Notes: a model not told the origin generated them from the sequence alone. 45,593 nucleotides of DNA from Lyngbya sp. HA4199-MV5 (GCA_019359375.1 JAHHHL010000049.1:1-45593), one strand, 5' to 3'. Positions 1 to 9,353 are shown, counted from the first letter of the stretch. A program made the numbers and translations.

Positions 1-72
1 TTGATGCCGAAAGGCTCGAAGCTTGTCAAAATTACTCATAGTCAAGTGATTTGAAACGTCCTTGACTATTAA

Positions 73-100
73 GCAGTCAGATCGTTCGGTCTGGCTGCCT
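73..100 (+). terminator. Hairpin, possible terminator of a gene left of the window
   Basis: The arms agcagtcagatc and ggtctggctgcct pair imperfectly around a gttc loop, and a T/C-rich tail follows. No gene is visible on its left inside the window, so its partner is unknown. The T tract is weak. Confidence 0.3.
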
Positions 101-219
101 TTCCTCGCTCTTTAGTCTAAACTCCAGGCGTAATGGATAGAATTCAAATCCGGGCTAATGGTGCGAAACCCGTTAAAACGGGTTGTCAGGCGCTCCTAAG
201 TAGCTGGGTGGAATCAAAT

Positions 220-295
220 GTAGGATGTGTTAGGTATAGCCGTAACGCATCAAAACCCTTGGCAGCAAGGGTTCCGCTTCGCTAACCCATCCTAC
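220..295. repeat. Inverted-repeat element of the 'gtaggatg...catcctac' type
   Basis: GTAGGATG at 220-227 is mirrored by CATCCTAC at 288-295. The interior carries the related pieces 'gtgttaggtatagccgtaacgcatc' split by 'gcaagggttccgcttcgctaaccc'. This is the layout of small non-autonomous palindromic repeats common in filamentous cyanobacteria. Only this copy is seen in the window. Confidence 0.5.
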
Positions 296-517
296 GCAGA
301 TTTTATATTTAATTGTGCCTTCCTACTTAGTCCTCTTCAGAGGACTTCCCTCCATTAGCCCGCACTTTCAGTGCAGGGCGGGTTCAAGTACGCGCTCAAA
401 GATTTGTCAGTCAGCCAGACTGATTCACTGATAACTGTTCACTGATGACTGGTAGCTGTTCAAAACTCAAAACTCTCAAGCTGATCGCTTCATAGTAATT
501 CTGCCCACCGACCAGGC

Positions 518-2149
518 TCAGAGATTCGTCTGTCTTCTCGCGCTTTGCTGAAGTTGACGGGTTTCTTCCAGCAAAGTTTCGACATCGATTTCTGCCGATC
601 GCTTCACGTAATTCAATTTCAATTCTTCGAGGAAATCATTGACTAAGGTTTTCAATTCATTGGTCACTTGCTGTTCTTGAACTTCCTTGCCAAGGGTTTG
701 TCCAAAGTTCTGGATGAGGCGATTTGTGAGTTGGGTGCCGATCGGATCTTCAAGCGCCATTGTAAGAGTGCTGTAGGTTGCTTGTAGCACTTCAGATACC
801 AGGCGATCGATCAATTGTGTAGGCACGTCGCTCAGTCCCGGCATAGCTTTTAGCGTCTGGTAGGCGGGCGTTTGATTCAGAACCGATTCAATGGTGTGAC
901 GCAACAAAACTTCCAGATCGGGCTGCACTTTGGGCAAGACTTGATACACCGTTAGCTTGATGAATAACGAGACCAATTCTGTAATTTCGTCTACGTTATT
1001 GACCGAAATTTGATTGTTTTTGGGCTGTAACAACCAGCGCATAATTTCGCCTTGCTGCACAGCCTGCTGCACCTGATTGAGCACTTGCACCACCACTACT
1101 TCGGTTAATTCTTCGGCAATGCTGCCCACAAAGCCTTGCGTGGCTTGTCCGCGAAGTTCCTCTAGATCGATGAGATGGGCTTGATGAAGGCGAATGCTGA
1201 CTGGAATCACGCGGAGCCATGCCCAGGGATAAAACAGCAGCCCAAAGGGAAAGAAAAGGAGGACATCATACCAGCGCCAGAGAGCCGCATCTTGCCAGCG
1301 GACGCTCTTATATTGCCAACTGATGTACCAGGTACGAGCCAGAAATTCGATCGCAAACAAAATGACAAAGGGAGCATCCAGCACCCAAAAGTTATTCGTG
1401 AACTCCCCGTTTTCTTCGATTGAACGGTAGTAATTGGTTTGTATCAGGTGCCGGATGCGATCGTCAAACCAGGTAAGTTCTTGTTGCACGCCAGCTTGAG
1501 CAAGGTAATCTGCCGTCCAAAAGAGATTGAAGGCTTTTTGGGACGATCGCTTTGCCCGGCGGCGGGTGGCTTCTTCAAAGGCAAGTCGTTGTGCCGGATC
1601 GGTGCTTACTAAAGAAGCTGCAATGGTCGCCTTTTCGACATAGATGCGATCGCGCATCCGGTCTTTGATTTTTTCTAGCGTGCCAGCTTTGTTGGCGACC
1701 GTAAACCAGTTCTCGTTAATCATGCGCGTACTTTGCTCTTGCAGGGTTTTGAGCGCTTGAGCCACTGCTGGCGATCGCACACCCTCTTGCTGAATGAGCT
1801 GCTCCAGTTGATTCACGTTCTCCAGGTATGCCTGGGTCTCCCGGTAGGCTTCGATGCCTTTGACGCGATCGTAACAAGCGGTGAACAACGTCGCTTTGTC
1901 AGGAATCTCGCCCAGGGGTTTGCACACAGCCGGAGCAGGGGGCATGGGAAGCGTCACGGTGGGTAACAGGGGCAGCTTCACCTTGCCCAAGAGCCAAAAG
2001 TTCCGCAGGGGAATGTAGCTCAGGTCAAAGACAACCAGACCAAGGTTTGCCAGCGCTACGATCGCCATCAGGCGCTCAAACCACAGCCTTTTACGATGGC
2101 GGAGCGGTGGACGTGCAGCAGGAAGCCGAGGCGACATAGCAGAACTCAA
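518..2149 (-). CDS. Membrane protein of unknown function
   Basis: This 543-residue protein is not one I can assign to a function. A basic N-terminus leads into a membrane segment at residues 27-46, and a Pro-rich stretch follows at 58-74. Residues 80-250 look soluble, helical and charged. Two further membrane segments lie at 258-275 and 293-316. The last 220 residues are helical, amphipathic and Val/Leu/Gln-rich, with no catalytic motif I recognise. The topology (one N-terminal helix, a soluble insert, two closely spaced helices and a long cytoplasmic-type tail) is compatible with a channel-like or scaffold membrane protein, but that is a guess. The gene stands alone, divergent from the TpsB gene. 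Confidence 0.8.
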   Translation of the reverse strand: MSSAMSPRLPAARPPLRHRKRLWFERLMAIVALANLGLVVFDLSYIPLRNFWLLGKVKLPLLPTVTLPMPPAPAVCKPLGEIPDKATLFTACYDRVKGIEAYRETQAYLENVNQLEQLIQQEGVRSPAVAQALKTLQEQSTRMINENWFTVANKAGTLEKIKDRMRDRIYVEKATIAASLVSTDPAQRLAFEEATRRRAKRSSQKAFNLFWTADYLAQAGVQQELTWFDDRIRHLIQTNYYRSIEENGEFTNNFWVLDAPFVILFAIEFLARTWYISWQYKSVRWQDAALWRWYDVLLFFPFGLLFYPWAWLRVIPVSIRLHQAHLIDLEELRGQATQGFVGSIAEELTEVVVVQVLNQVQQAVQQGEIMRWLLQPKNNQISVNNVDEITELVSLFIKLTVYQVLPKVQPDLEVLLRHTIESVLNQTPAYQTLKAMPGLSDVPTQLIDRLVSEVLQATYSTLTMALEDPIGTQLTNRLIQNFGQTLGKEVQEQQVTNELKTLVNDFLEELKLNYVKRSAEIDVETLLEETRQLQQSARRQTNL

Positions 2150-2617
2150 AGGCAGATCAGGTTACATCCTACTCTGCAACCCGGCAGCGCTTTCATTCGT
2201 GCGTCATAACTTAATTGATCAAGTTTTTAGGGTTTAAGGCAGAGGGCAGGAGGCAGGAGGCAGAAGGAAATCCCGCTTTCTCGACCTTCTGCCCTCTGCT
2301 CTCGTTCGACTGAGCGCTCACGCCGAAGTCTGCCTTCTGCCTTGCTGAGACTGTACTTCACTAAATTGGAAATTGCTATGGAAAACTTCTCTCTTCCAGT
2401 TTTGTCACGTTTGAGCATCATTTTCCTGCCATCGGGTTGCTTCCTCGTAGAATGGGGCAGCACTTGATGGGTGCGGCGCACAAATTTTTGTTTATAGAGA
2501 AAGCGAAAGGATAAAAATAGCTGCATCAGAGATAAAGTGGCTGCATCATCGAGTAGGCTGATGCAGTCAAGCATTTTCCGTTAAACATAGAACGTTGATT
2601 TAAAGCACGGGTGAGAC
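2150..2617. repeat. Intergenic region with 'ggcagaa' short tandem repeats
   Basis: This spacer lies between two divergent genes. Positions 2238-2345 are built from degenerate 'ggcagaggg', 'caggaggcagaagg' and complementary 'ccttctgcc' units, so it can fold back on itself. The same family recurs at 9.78, 15.2, 19.77, 27.8, 30.6 and 35.6 kb. I see no gene; the minus-strand open frame across it is largely repeat-encoded. Confidence 0.6.
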
Positions 2618-4444
2618 ATGCAACGAAGGGGTTTTGGTTTTGAGTGTGGGGTTTCGCTGGTAGGCGCGATTTTTTGGTTGCTGCCAGCGCGAGTGCTTGC
2701 CACCACTGCGATCGATGCCCCAAACGCGATCGCACCCATTGAGTCCAGCAGCTTGATGGCACAGGTACAACCGCCACCCTCTGCGCCAACGCCGCCTGTA
2801 TTGCCTGATCCAAGTCAGCTCACGCCCGACCCAAACCGCGATCGCCTGATTCAGCCTGCTCCCACACCAACGCCACCTCCGGATCAGTCGCCCATCTTGC
2901 CCCCAACGCCAACGGTGCCTCCAGAAACGACACCTAGCACGCCCTCCCCTCAACTCAACGTGACTCGCATCGAGGTGACGGGCAGCACCATTTTGGGCGC
3001 GAAGGAACTTGACCCGATTACCAAGCCTCTGGAAAACCGCACGGTTACGTTAGAACAACTGCGACAGGCGGCTGATGCGATTACGCAGCTTTACCTCGAT
3101 CGGGGCTACATCACTTCACGGGCAATTCTGGCTGACCAGACCGTTACCAATGGCGTTGTGCAGATTCGCGTGGTCGAAGGGTCGCTGGAGCGCATCGACA
3201 TTGAAGGCACCCAGCGGTTGAACCCCAACTACGTGCGTAGCCGCATTCAGCTAGGAACCAAGCCACCGCTCAGCCGTGATGCGTTAGAAGACCAGTTGCG
3301 CCTGCTCAAAGCCGACCCGCTGTTTACCAACGTGGAGGCGAGTCTGCGTCCCGGCACCCAACTGGGGCAAAGCATTCTCATTGTGCGGGTGACAGAGGCA
3401 AAGGCGATCGACGGCTTGCTGCAAGCAGATAACTACTCGCCGCCGAGCGTGGGAGCCGTCCGTCTGGGTGGAGCTATCAGCTACCGCAACCTCACAGGCA
3501 TTGGTGATCAGCTTTCTGCCTCCTACTTTGGAACCACGCGCGGCGGGTCAGATGCCTTCGACTTTAACTACATTGCACCTATTAATGCGATGAATGGCAC
3601 GGTGCAGTTGCGGATTGCACCCAGCAAAAACCGCATTGTCGATCCTGATTTCGAGGTGTTTGATATTCGCGGTGAAACAACCCTCTATGAGTTGAGTTAC
3701 CGTCAGCCCTTGATTCGCACGCCGCGAGAGGAATTTGCGCTCTCAGTCGGGTTTGCCTTCCAGGATGGGCAGACCTTTCTCTTTAACGATATAGGCACCC
3801 CGTTTGGCATTGGACCGGATGCCGATGGCAACAGCAAAACGCGTGTCCTCAAGCTCGGGCAAGACTATGTGAGGCGTGATCCACAGGGAGCCTGGGCATT
3901 TCGATCGCAGTTCAATCTGGGGTTGGGCATTCTCGACGCAACTGAGAATGAGTCGCCCATACCGGATGGACGCTTCTTTAGCTGGCAGGGGCAGGCGCAA
4001 CGGGTACAGCGATTGGGCAATAGCAACCTGCTCATCGCCCAACTTGACTTGCAGCTTACACCGGATAGCCTCTTACCCTCTCAGCAGTTTGTGATTGGGG
4101 GCGGGCAATCGCTGCGGGGCTTCCGTCAAAATGCGCGTTCTGGCGATAACGGGTTTCGCTTCTCGGTGGAAGACCGCATCACATTGGGGCGCGACGAAGC
4201 TGGACTACCCACCTTCCAGCTTGCACCGTTCTTCGACATGGGCACCGTCTGGAACAAATCAAACAACCCCAACCCACTTCCAGAACAAACCTTTCTGGCT
4301 GCGATCGGCTTAGGGCTGCTCTGGCAACCGCTTCCCCGTCTCAACCTCCGGCTTGATTATGCCATACCGTTTGTGGACTTGCGCGATCGGGGCAACGATG
4401 CCCAGGATGAAGGCTTCTATTTCAGCCTCACCTATCAGTTTTGA
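2618..4444 (+). CDS. ShlB/FhaC/HecB family outer-membrane transporter (TpsB, two-partner secretion)
   Basis: This 608-residue protein should be an outer-membrane beta-barrel that exports a large partner protein, a member of the Omp85/TpsB superfamily. A signal peptide occupies residues 1-29, followed by a strongly Pro-rich linker at about 50-110. Two POTRA-like domains follow at about 113-188 and 189-258, then the barrel at 265-608. The Omp85 RGF motif is present in 'GGGQSLRGF' (R500 G501 F502), and the last residues are YFSLTYQF, with the terminal aromatic expected for barrel assembly. Length matches TpsB proteins. No TpsA-type haemagglutinin exoprotein is adjacent, so the substrate is encoded elsewhere or the protein serves another secretion role. 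Confidence 0.9.
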   Translation: MQRRGFGFECGVSLVGAIFWLLPARVLATTAIDAPNAIAPIESSSLMAQVQPPPSAPTPPVLPDPSQLTPDPNRDRLIQPAPTPTPPPDQSPILPPTPTVPPETTPSTPSPQLNVTRIEVTGSTILGAKELDPITKPLENRTVTLEQLRQAADAITQLYLDRGYITSRAILADQTVTNGVVQIRVVEGSLERIDIEGTQRLNPNYVRSRIQLGTKPPLSRDALEDQLRLLKADPLFTNVEASLRPGTQLGQSILIVRVTEAKAIDGLLQADNYSPPSVGAVRLGGAISYRNLTGIGDQLSASYFGTTRGGSDAFDFNYIAPINAMNGTVQLRIAPSKNRIVDPDFEVFDIRGETTLYELSYRQPLIRTPREEFALSVGFAFQDGQTFLFNDIGTPFGIGPDADGNSKTRVLKLGQDYVRRDPQGAWAFRSQFNLGLGILDATENESPIPDGRFFSWQGQAQRVQRLGNSNLLIAQLDLQLTPDSLLPSQQFVIGGGQSLRGFRQNARSGDNGFRFSVEDRITLGRDEAGLPTFQLAPFFDMGTVWNKSNNPNPLPEQTFLAAIGLGLLWQPLPRLNLRLDYAIPFVDLRDRGNDAQDEGFYFSLTYQF

Positions 4445-4859
4445 GCCTGAGTGAGGAATGAGGCTTGATGAAGGAGCCATTCTCTGCGTAGGGGTGTGGC
4501 ATGCGGCAGATGATTCTTGTCAATGGCAAAGACTGTTGACCGTATGCCGCGCCTCTACAGGTAAACGGCTGAGGTTGTTGAAGGCTTTCTCGGAAACGGT
4601 AGGCACGAGAGAGCAAAGGCAGCAACCGGGAGCTTTACCCACATTTCATGCGGCTTTGAACGATGGTAGCCGTAATGTAAAGCTTTTATAAAGCCATCGG
4701 TCGCAGTAACGTGTTAAGAGTAACGCTGAAAGTCAGTACCATCGGCTATGAAGCCGTTTGCCGCGATCGTTCCCCACTGGTCTAGAGGGTAGCTGAAGGG
4801 GGAGTTCTCCGCATACACTCGAAGGGCAAGAGTCGAAAGCACGTAAGGCTGTCTGTCCC
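4445..4859. other. Gene-free spacer upstream of the phosphohexomutase
   Basis: No gene or known RNA is recognised. It contains small hairpins, such as cggctATGAagccg at about 4745-4758 and a gatgg...ccatc pairing near 4663-4698. These could belong to the 5' untranslated region of the next gene. A plus-strand open frame at 4458-4691 has a protein composition I do not find convincing. Confidence 0.45.
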
Positions 4860-6320
4860 ATGAATCACCCTTCTCCAGCGTCGGTTAAGTCCACTCCGAT
4901 CAAATTTGGTACAGATGGTTGGCGCGGACTCATCGCCGCCGATTTTACGTTCGATCGCCTGACGCAAGTGGCACCATTAGCCGCGCAGGTGTTGGCGAAC
5001 GTCTATGGCAGCACCGCCGCAAACAGGCTGGTGATTGTGGGGTACGATCGGCGCTTTCTGTCAGAAGATTTTGCCCTAGCAACGGCTGAAGCTGTGAGAG
5101 ACGCAGGGTTTGACGTGTTGCTGTCGGATGGATATGCACCTACACCCGCCTTTAGCTGGGCTGCCAAGCAATACAATGCCCTGGGCGCGTTGGTCATTAC
5201 CGCCAGCCATAACCCCGGTCGCTACTCTGGCTTAAAGGTGAAAGGTGCCTTTGGTGGCTCGGTTTCACCCTTCGTCACGCAGCAGATTGAAGCCCTCCTT
5301 GCAGAAGGCAAAACGGTGACAGGCACCCCTGGAGTACTGCAAACCTTCAATCCCTGGGAAGGCTACTGTCAGGGGTTAGAAACCAAAGTGGATATTGCCG
5401 CCATTCGTCAGGCGATCCAGCAAGGAACGCTCACCGTCTTTGCGGATGTGATGCATGGTGCAGCCGCAGGCGGACTCGAAAAACTGCTGAAAACACCTAT
5501 TCGCGAACTGCACAGCGATCGCGATCCCCTCTTTGGTGGTGGCGCACCGGAACCACTGCCACGCTACCTCACTGACTTTTTTGAACAAATGCGCGCCCAT
5601 CGTCAGGAGAACCCCACTGGGCTTTCTGTAGGGCTGGTGTTTGATGGTGACAGCGATCGCATTGCGGCAGTAGACGGACAGGCAAGTTTCCTCAGTTCGC
5701 AAATCTTGATCCCCGTTTTGATTGAACATCTGGTCGCCAATCGCGGCTTTAAGGGCGAACTGGTGAAAACCATCAGCGGGTCAGATCTGATGCCCAAAGT
5801 CGCTGCCCTATATGACCTACCTGTCTTTGAGACGGCGGTGGGCTACAAGTACATCGCCGATCGCATGTTGGAAACCCAGGTACTTCTGGGTGGCGAAGAA
5901 TCGGGCGGGATCGGCTACGGCAACCACATTCCCGAACGCGATGCATTGCTGTCGGCGCTGTATGTGCTGGAGGCGATCGTGCATTTTGGTCTAGATTTGA
6001 GCGATCTGTATCGCAAACTTCAGGAACGGACAGGCTTTTTCTCCAGCTACGATCGCATCGATATTCCCCTGGCTGGCATGGATGTACGGGCAAACCTGCT
6101 TCACCAGCTAGAAACCAGCCCACTCACCGAAATTGCTGGACAGGCTGTGATCGACTGCCTCTCAGTGGATGGCTACAAGTTTCGGTTGACGGATCAAAGC
6201 TGGTTGCTGATTCGCTTTAGTGGTACTGAACCCGTGTTGCGGCTCTACTGCGAAGCGGCAACCTTAGAACAGGTGCATAAAACATTGCATTGGGCAAAAG
6301 ATTGGGCAAACGCAGCCTAA
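4860..6320 (+). CDS. Phosphoglucomutase/phosphomannomutase family protein
   Basis: This cytoplasmic alpha-D-phosphohexomutase of 486 residues interconverts hexose 1- and 6-phosphates, feeding glycogen, sugar-nucleotide and cell-wall synthesis. All four family motifs are visible: the active-site serine loop TASHNP at 114-119 (S116), the metal-binding loop DGDSDR at 262-267, the sugar-specificity loop GGEESGG at 344-350, and the phosphate-binding loop RFSGTEP at 452-457. The N-terminal FGTDGWRG at 16-23 is also typical. The substrate (glucose, mannose or glucosamine phosphate) cannot be decided from the sequence. FGTDGWRG and GGEESGG are shared with the PgmA-like cyanobacterial branch. No strong ribosome binding site precedes the ATG. 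Confidence 0.93.
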   Translation: MNHPSPASVKSTPIKFGTDGWRGLIAADFTFDRLTQVAPLAAQVLANVYGSTAANRLVIVGYDRRFLSEDFALATAEAVRDAGFDVLLSDGYAPTPAFSWAAKQYNALGALVITASHNPGRYSGLKVKGAFGGSVSPFVTQQIEALLAEGKTVTGTPGVLQTFNPWEGYCQGLETKVDIAAIRQAIQQGTLTVFADVMHGAAAGGLEKLLKTPIRELHSDRDPLFGGGAPEPLPRYLTDFFEQMRAHRQENPTGLSVGLVFDGDSDRIAAVDGQASFLSSQILIPVLIEHLVANRGFKGELVKTISGSDLMPKVAALYDLPVFETAVGYKYIADRMLETQVLLGGEESGGIGYGNHIPERDALLSALYVLEAIVHFGLDLSDLYRKLQERTGFFSSYDRIDIPLAGMDVRANLLHQLETSPLTEIAGQAVIDCLSVDGYKFRLTDQSWLLIRFSGTEPVLRLYCEAATLEQVHKTLHWAKDWANAA

Positions 6321-6515
6321 GCAGAAGATTTATTCATTAAGTAAATGGGGACCGATCAGAGGTAAACCACTAACTCAGCATCTTGTGCATGCAAAATCGC
6401 AGATATGGATGAGTTTCTGGAACAACAGCGTGGTCAACGCGATCGCCCCAGAAACTTACAGAATCAAACGTGACGAAACACTGAGTTGAAGTGACTCCTA
6501 CTCAAGCCATCTCGT

Positions 6516-7214
6516 CTATCGAGTCCCACCTGTCCCTGTAGTACCACCTGTAGGGGCAACAGAGGGAGAGGTGGTAGTTCCAGGCGTAGAGGTTCCAGGT
6601 GTAGTAGTCCCAGGTGTTGTAACTGTACTCTGACCAGGAGTGGTTGTGTTCTGACCGGGTGCTGTATTCAAACCAGGCGTAGTTTGATTCGCACCCGGAG
6701 ACACCATCGTGCTACCTGGAGTCGTCGTTCTGCCTGACGTAGTAGACGTAGTGCCAGGTGTGCCATTGATGTTCGTTACACCGCCAGTATTCGTTACGCC
6801 AGTAGAAGGTGAGGTCATGCCGCCTGTATTCAAGCCGTAAGGACTGGTTGTTCCTGAGGGAGACGTTACAGATGTTCCATAGGATGGCGTAACGACACCA
6901 TAAGAACCCGTTGGCGCTGCATTGCTGCCACCAGTTGCTCCAGTAGAGGGCGTTGTCGTGCTGTTGGGCGTAGTGCCTGGTGTTGTGGTTATGCCCGTTG
7001 AAGGAGACGTGGGCGATACTCCAGTGGAGGGTGATGTGGGTGATACTCCAGTGGAGGGAACTGTCGGCGTTACCCCAGTCGTACCACTTGCTCCAGCGCC
7101 ACCAGTGCTGCCACCTACACTACTCTGAGCAGAAACCTGTGAAGCAGAGAGTGCCGCAAAGGAGGCGAATCCGATCGCCCCTGCCACGAAAGCCAAATAT
7201 CTTAGCTGTTGCAT
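6516..7214 (-). CDS. Secreted Ser/Thr/Pro/Gly-rich low-complexity protein
   Basis: The protein has 232 residues. A signal peptide (residues 1-30, likely cut after VSA) precedes a mature region made almost wholly of Thr, Ser, Pro, Gly, Val and Asn. Short repeats occur, for example three consecutive copies of a 'STGVSPTSP'-like unit near residues 48-75, and the C-terminal part is built from 'TTPG' steps. No catalytic domain is present. The composition resembles extensin- or mucin-like surface proteins and suggests an extended, possibly O-glycosylated, exported chain. It is divergently or independently expressed next to the phosphohexomutase. The family cannot be named. Confidence 0.72.
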   Translation of the reverse strand: MQQLRYLAFVAGAIGFASFAALSASQVSAQSSVGGSTGGAGASGTTGVTPTVPSTGVSPTSPSTGVSPTSPSTGITTTPGTTPNSTTTPSTGATGGSNAAPTGSYGVVTPSYGTSVTSPSGTTSPYGLNTGGMTSPSTGVTNTGGVTNINGTPGTTSTTSGRTTTPGSTMVSPGANQTTPGLNTAPGQNTTTPGQSTVTTPGTTTPGTSTPGTTTSPSVAPTGGTTGTGGTR

Positions 7215-7317
7215 CTGAGATCAATCCTCTGAGCGCTCTACATCACCAATGTAGAAACCCTCGTCTAAACTTTCCCCTACCTTTGGTCATAAGTCAGCGT
7301 TCTATCGATCACCACCA

Positions 7318-7424
7318 TTGAGCGTAGACAACCTATTCCCCACGCCCCCCACGCTTCCTCTTCTCCCTCCGCTTCCTCACACCCCACACCCCACACCCAC
7401 ACCCCACACCCCATTCCTTACCCT
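7318..7424. repeat. C-rich short tandem repeat tract
   Basis: The tract is degenerate 'cccacaccccacac' and 'cttcctcttctccctccg' repeats immediately downstream of the histidine kinase gene. It runs into the last codons of that gene at 7418. Confidence 0.6.
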
Positions 7425-8941
7425 TCATCCCGCTGCGGCAAAACCACCGTCACCGTTGTACCCTGACCCAGCGTGCTGTCGATATGGATGTGCCCCTGAT
7501 GGTTCTCCACGATCGCCCGCGCAATCGCCAACCCTAACCCTGAGCCTGCCGCAGCGGTTTGGGTGCGTGCCTGATCAACACGGTAGAAGCGATCAAACAG
7601 TCGTGGTAATGCGTCTGGTGCAATGCCAATACCTGTATCGTTTATGCTGATCTGAAGAGATGCATTGCCCGATCGCTTCGTTGGTTGAAGCTTCACCAGC
7701 ACTGTTCCCCCCGAAGGCGTGTATTGCAATGCATTTCCAACCAGATTGGTAAAGAGTCGTGCTAATTGATCGCGATCGGCGTAGAGCGTACTCCAGGTTT
7801 CTTGCGACGACAGAGTTGTGGCGATCGTCGTTGTAGTCGAAGGCGACACTCCCGTCACCCCGCTTTGGCTGGCTGCACTACTAGCGCCATTCTTAGCAAT
7901 TGGCTCTATAAGACTCAATGCGAGCTGAATGCCCTTCTCTTCGGCAAGCATTTGTTGTTCTTCCAGCACGTCTCGCAGCAAGCTATCCACGGATACATTT
8001 ACACAGCGAGCCTGCACAATGCCGCTATCCTGTCGCGCCAGAAAGAGCAGATCATCCACCAAGCGCCCCAACCGTCGCGTCAATCGCTCGACGACTTTGA
8101 GATGCTGTTGCTGCGTTTTGGGATCGGGATCAGGATCTGCCAGCGCGACCTGGACATTCGTTTGAATGATGGCGATCGGGTTACGCAATTCATGGGATGC
8201 ATCGGCGGTAAACTGCTTTAACCGTTGGTACGACTCGCTCACAGGCTCCATCGCCAGACCAGAGAGAAACCAGCCGATCGCGGCGACAGTTGCCACCATG
8301 AGTCCAATGCCCAACAAGAGATCCCACACCAATTGGCGGACAGGTTTGGTTACCTCAAACCAGGGATGGCTGACCCGCAAATAGCCCAAGACTTGCCGAC
8401 CAACTTCTATCCGCTGCGTGACTTGGCGGAGAATGAGTGAGTCGGGGGAAGCGGTTGTTGGTTGTTGGTTATTGGTTGTTAGTTGTTGGCGATCGTTGTT
8501 CTCAGCTTCCTCGCCTTCCTGCGTACCTGCTTCTCTTAAGGCTCCACCGGAACCTCTTACCATGCGAACGGTTTCACCGTTATTGTTCAGATGCAGCGGG
8601 ATTTGCAGCGGTTCCGAGAGCGTTGACCAGAGCAATTCGCCAGTGGGACTGAACCATTCCAGATCGATGTGGTCATCTTCCCCGGTTGCGGCGTTGTCCC
8701 GAAAGCTAGCTTCCACATTCACCCGGAGCGCTCCGCCTTCAGAGTGGGGATTGACGGGTTCGATGACGAGCGATCGCCCCACCACTTCCACCACATGATT
8801 CAGCGTGTCATCCATCCGCTCAATCAACGTCTCCCGCACGTAGAGATAAAAGCCCGTGGCAAACAGCAACAGCAGCACCGCTGTAACGGTAGTATACCAG
8901 AGCGCAAGCCGACGACGAGTAGTTTGAAACATAGGTCTCAA
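7418..8941 (-). CDS. Two-component sensor histidine kinase
   Basis: This 507-residue membrane kinase probably senses an extracytoplasmic signal. Membrane helices lie at about 13-34 and 204-226 and enclose a periplasmic region. The HisKA box 'ASHELRNPIAII' contains the phosphoacceptor H250. The HATPase domain shows the N box (N403), DTGIGI at 435-440 and GSGLGLA at 466-472. The architecture resembles cyanobacterial RppB/NrsS-type kinases. No response regulator is adjacent, so the partner is unlinked. Two stretches look like additions: residues 140-168, where TTNNQQPTT (155-163) is encoded by a short tandem DNA repeat, and the Ser/Thr-rich 351-380 between the HisKA and ATPase domains. The catalytic core is intact, so the kinase is probably active. 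Confidence 0.92.
   Translation of the reverse strand: MRPMFQTTRRRLALWYTTVTAVLLLLFATGFYLYVRETLIERMDDTLNHVVEVVGRSLVIEPVNPHSEGGALRVNVEASFRDNAATGEDDHIDLEWFSPTGELLWSTLSEPLQIPLHLNNNGETVRMVRGSGGALREAGTQEGEEAENNDRQQLTTNNQQPTTASPDSLILRQVTQRIEVGRQVLGYLRVSHPWFEVTKPVRQLVWDLLLGIGLMVATVAAIGWFLSGLAMEPVSESYQRLKQFTADASHELRNPIAIIQTNVQVALADPDPDPKTQQQHLKVVERLTRRLGRLVDDLLFLARQDSGIVQARCVNVSVDSLLRDVLEEQQMLAEEKGIQLALSLIEPIAKNGASSAASQSGVTGVSPSTTTTIATTLSSQETWSTLYADRDQLARLFTNLVGNALQYTPSGGTVLVKLQPTKRSGNASLQISINDTGIGIAPDALPRLFDRFYRVDQARTQTAAAGSGLGLAIARAIVENHQGHIHIDSTLGQGTTVTVVLPQRDEG
8453..8490. repeat. 'gttgttggtta' short tandem repeat inside the histidine kinase gene
   Basis: This is a run of degenerate ggttgttggttgtta units read in frame as the Gln/Asn/Thr stretch of the kinase sensor region. 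The same repeat, read on the other strand, lies in rlmN at about 19837-19870 and between genes at 43969-44093. Confidence 0.7.
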
Positions 8942-9015
8942 TCTAGCAATTGGCGTAGGGAAAGTGCGAATGGAACGAGATCTTCCTGGATGGTTTGCCA
9001 GACGATCGCCATTCT

Positions 9016-9312
9016 TCAGAAGTAGAAGGTATGGATGGAATCTCTCAAGACCGATTCACGAAGATATGGCTTCAAAGAGTCTGGTGTACCTAAATCAACA
9101 GAACGTTCCAAAATTTCTTCTAAGTAACGCTTTAAACGCACAAAGGTAAAAAGACCTACCGGACGATCGAACGCAACCAGCAGATCGACATCACTATCCG
9201 ATCGAGCGTCATCTCGCGCCACAGAGCCAAACAGCGCTAGAGATTTCACACCAAAGCTTTTCAACGTCTTTTGATGGCTATGCAAAATGGCTAACGCTTC
9301 GTGTCGTCGCAT
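9016..9312 (-). CDS. MNT-type nucleotidyltransferase domain protein (MntA-like)
   Basis: This 98-residue minimal nucleotidyltransferase carries the signature G29-S30 followed by SDSDVDLLV, giving the catalytic pair D41 and D43. Members of this family usually pair with a HEPN-domain protein as a toxin-antitoxin module, in which the MNT protein AMPylates and silences the HEPN RNase. I see no HEPN gene on either side: the next gene is an ArsC-like protein 41 bp upstream on the same strand. It is therefore either an orphan antitoxin or a solitary transferase. The catalytic residues are intact. Confidence 0.85.
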   Translation of the reverse strand: MRRHEALAILHSHQKTLKSFGVKSLALFGSVARDDARSDSDVDLLVAFDRPVGLFTFVRLKRYLEEILERSVDLGTPDSLKPYLRESVLRDSIHTFYF

Positions 9313-9353
9313 TGCTGTTTTGTGGAAAGTTCAATTCATTCTAAACGGACACT

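Larger units (their letters stand above)
1..517. other. Gene-free left edge with hairpins and short repeats
   Basis: I see no convincing coding region here. The stretch holds a hairpin at 73-100, an inverted-repeat element at 220-295, and a run of short 'actgatgactg' and 'caaaactcaaaactc' repeats at about 415-480, of the same kind that recurs near 24.0, 24.3 and 30.8 kb. It lies downstream of the minus-strand gene ending at 518 and probably contains the 3' end region of whatever lies left of the window. Confidence 0.6.

Noticed and set aside
2227-2574. Minus-strand 115-codon frame
   Set aside because: About half of it is encoded by 'ggcagaa' repeats, and the rest has no recognisable protein character.
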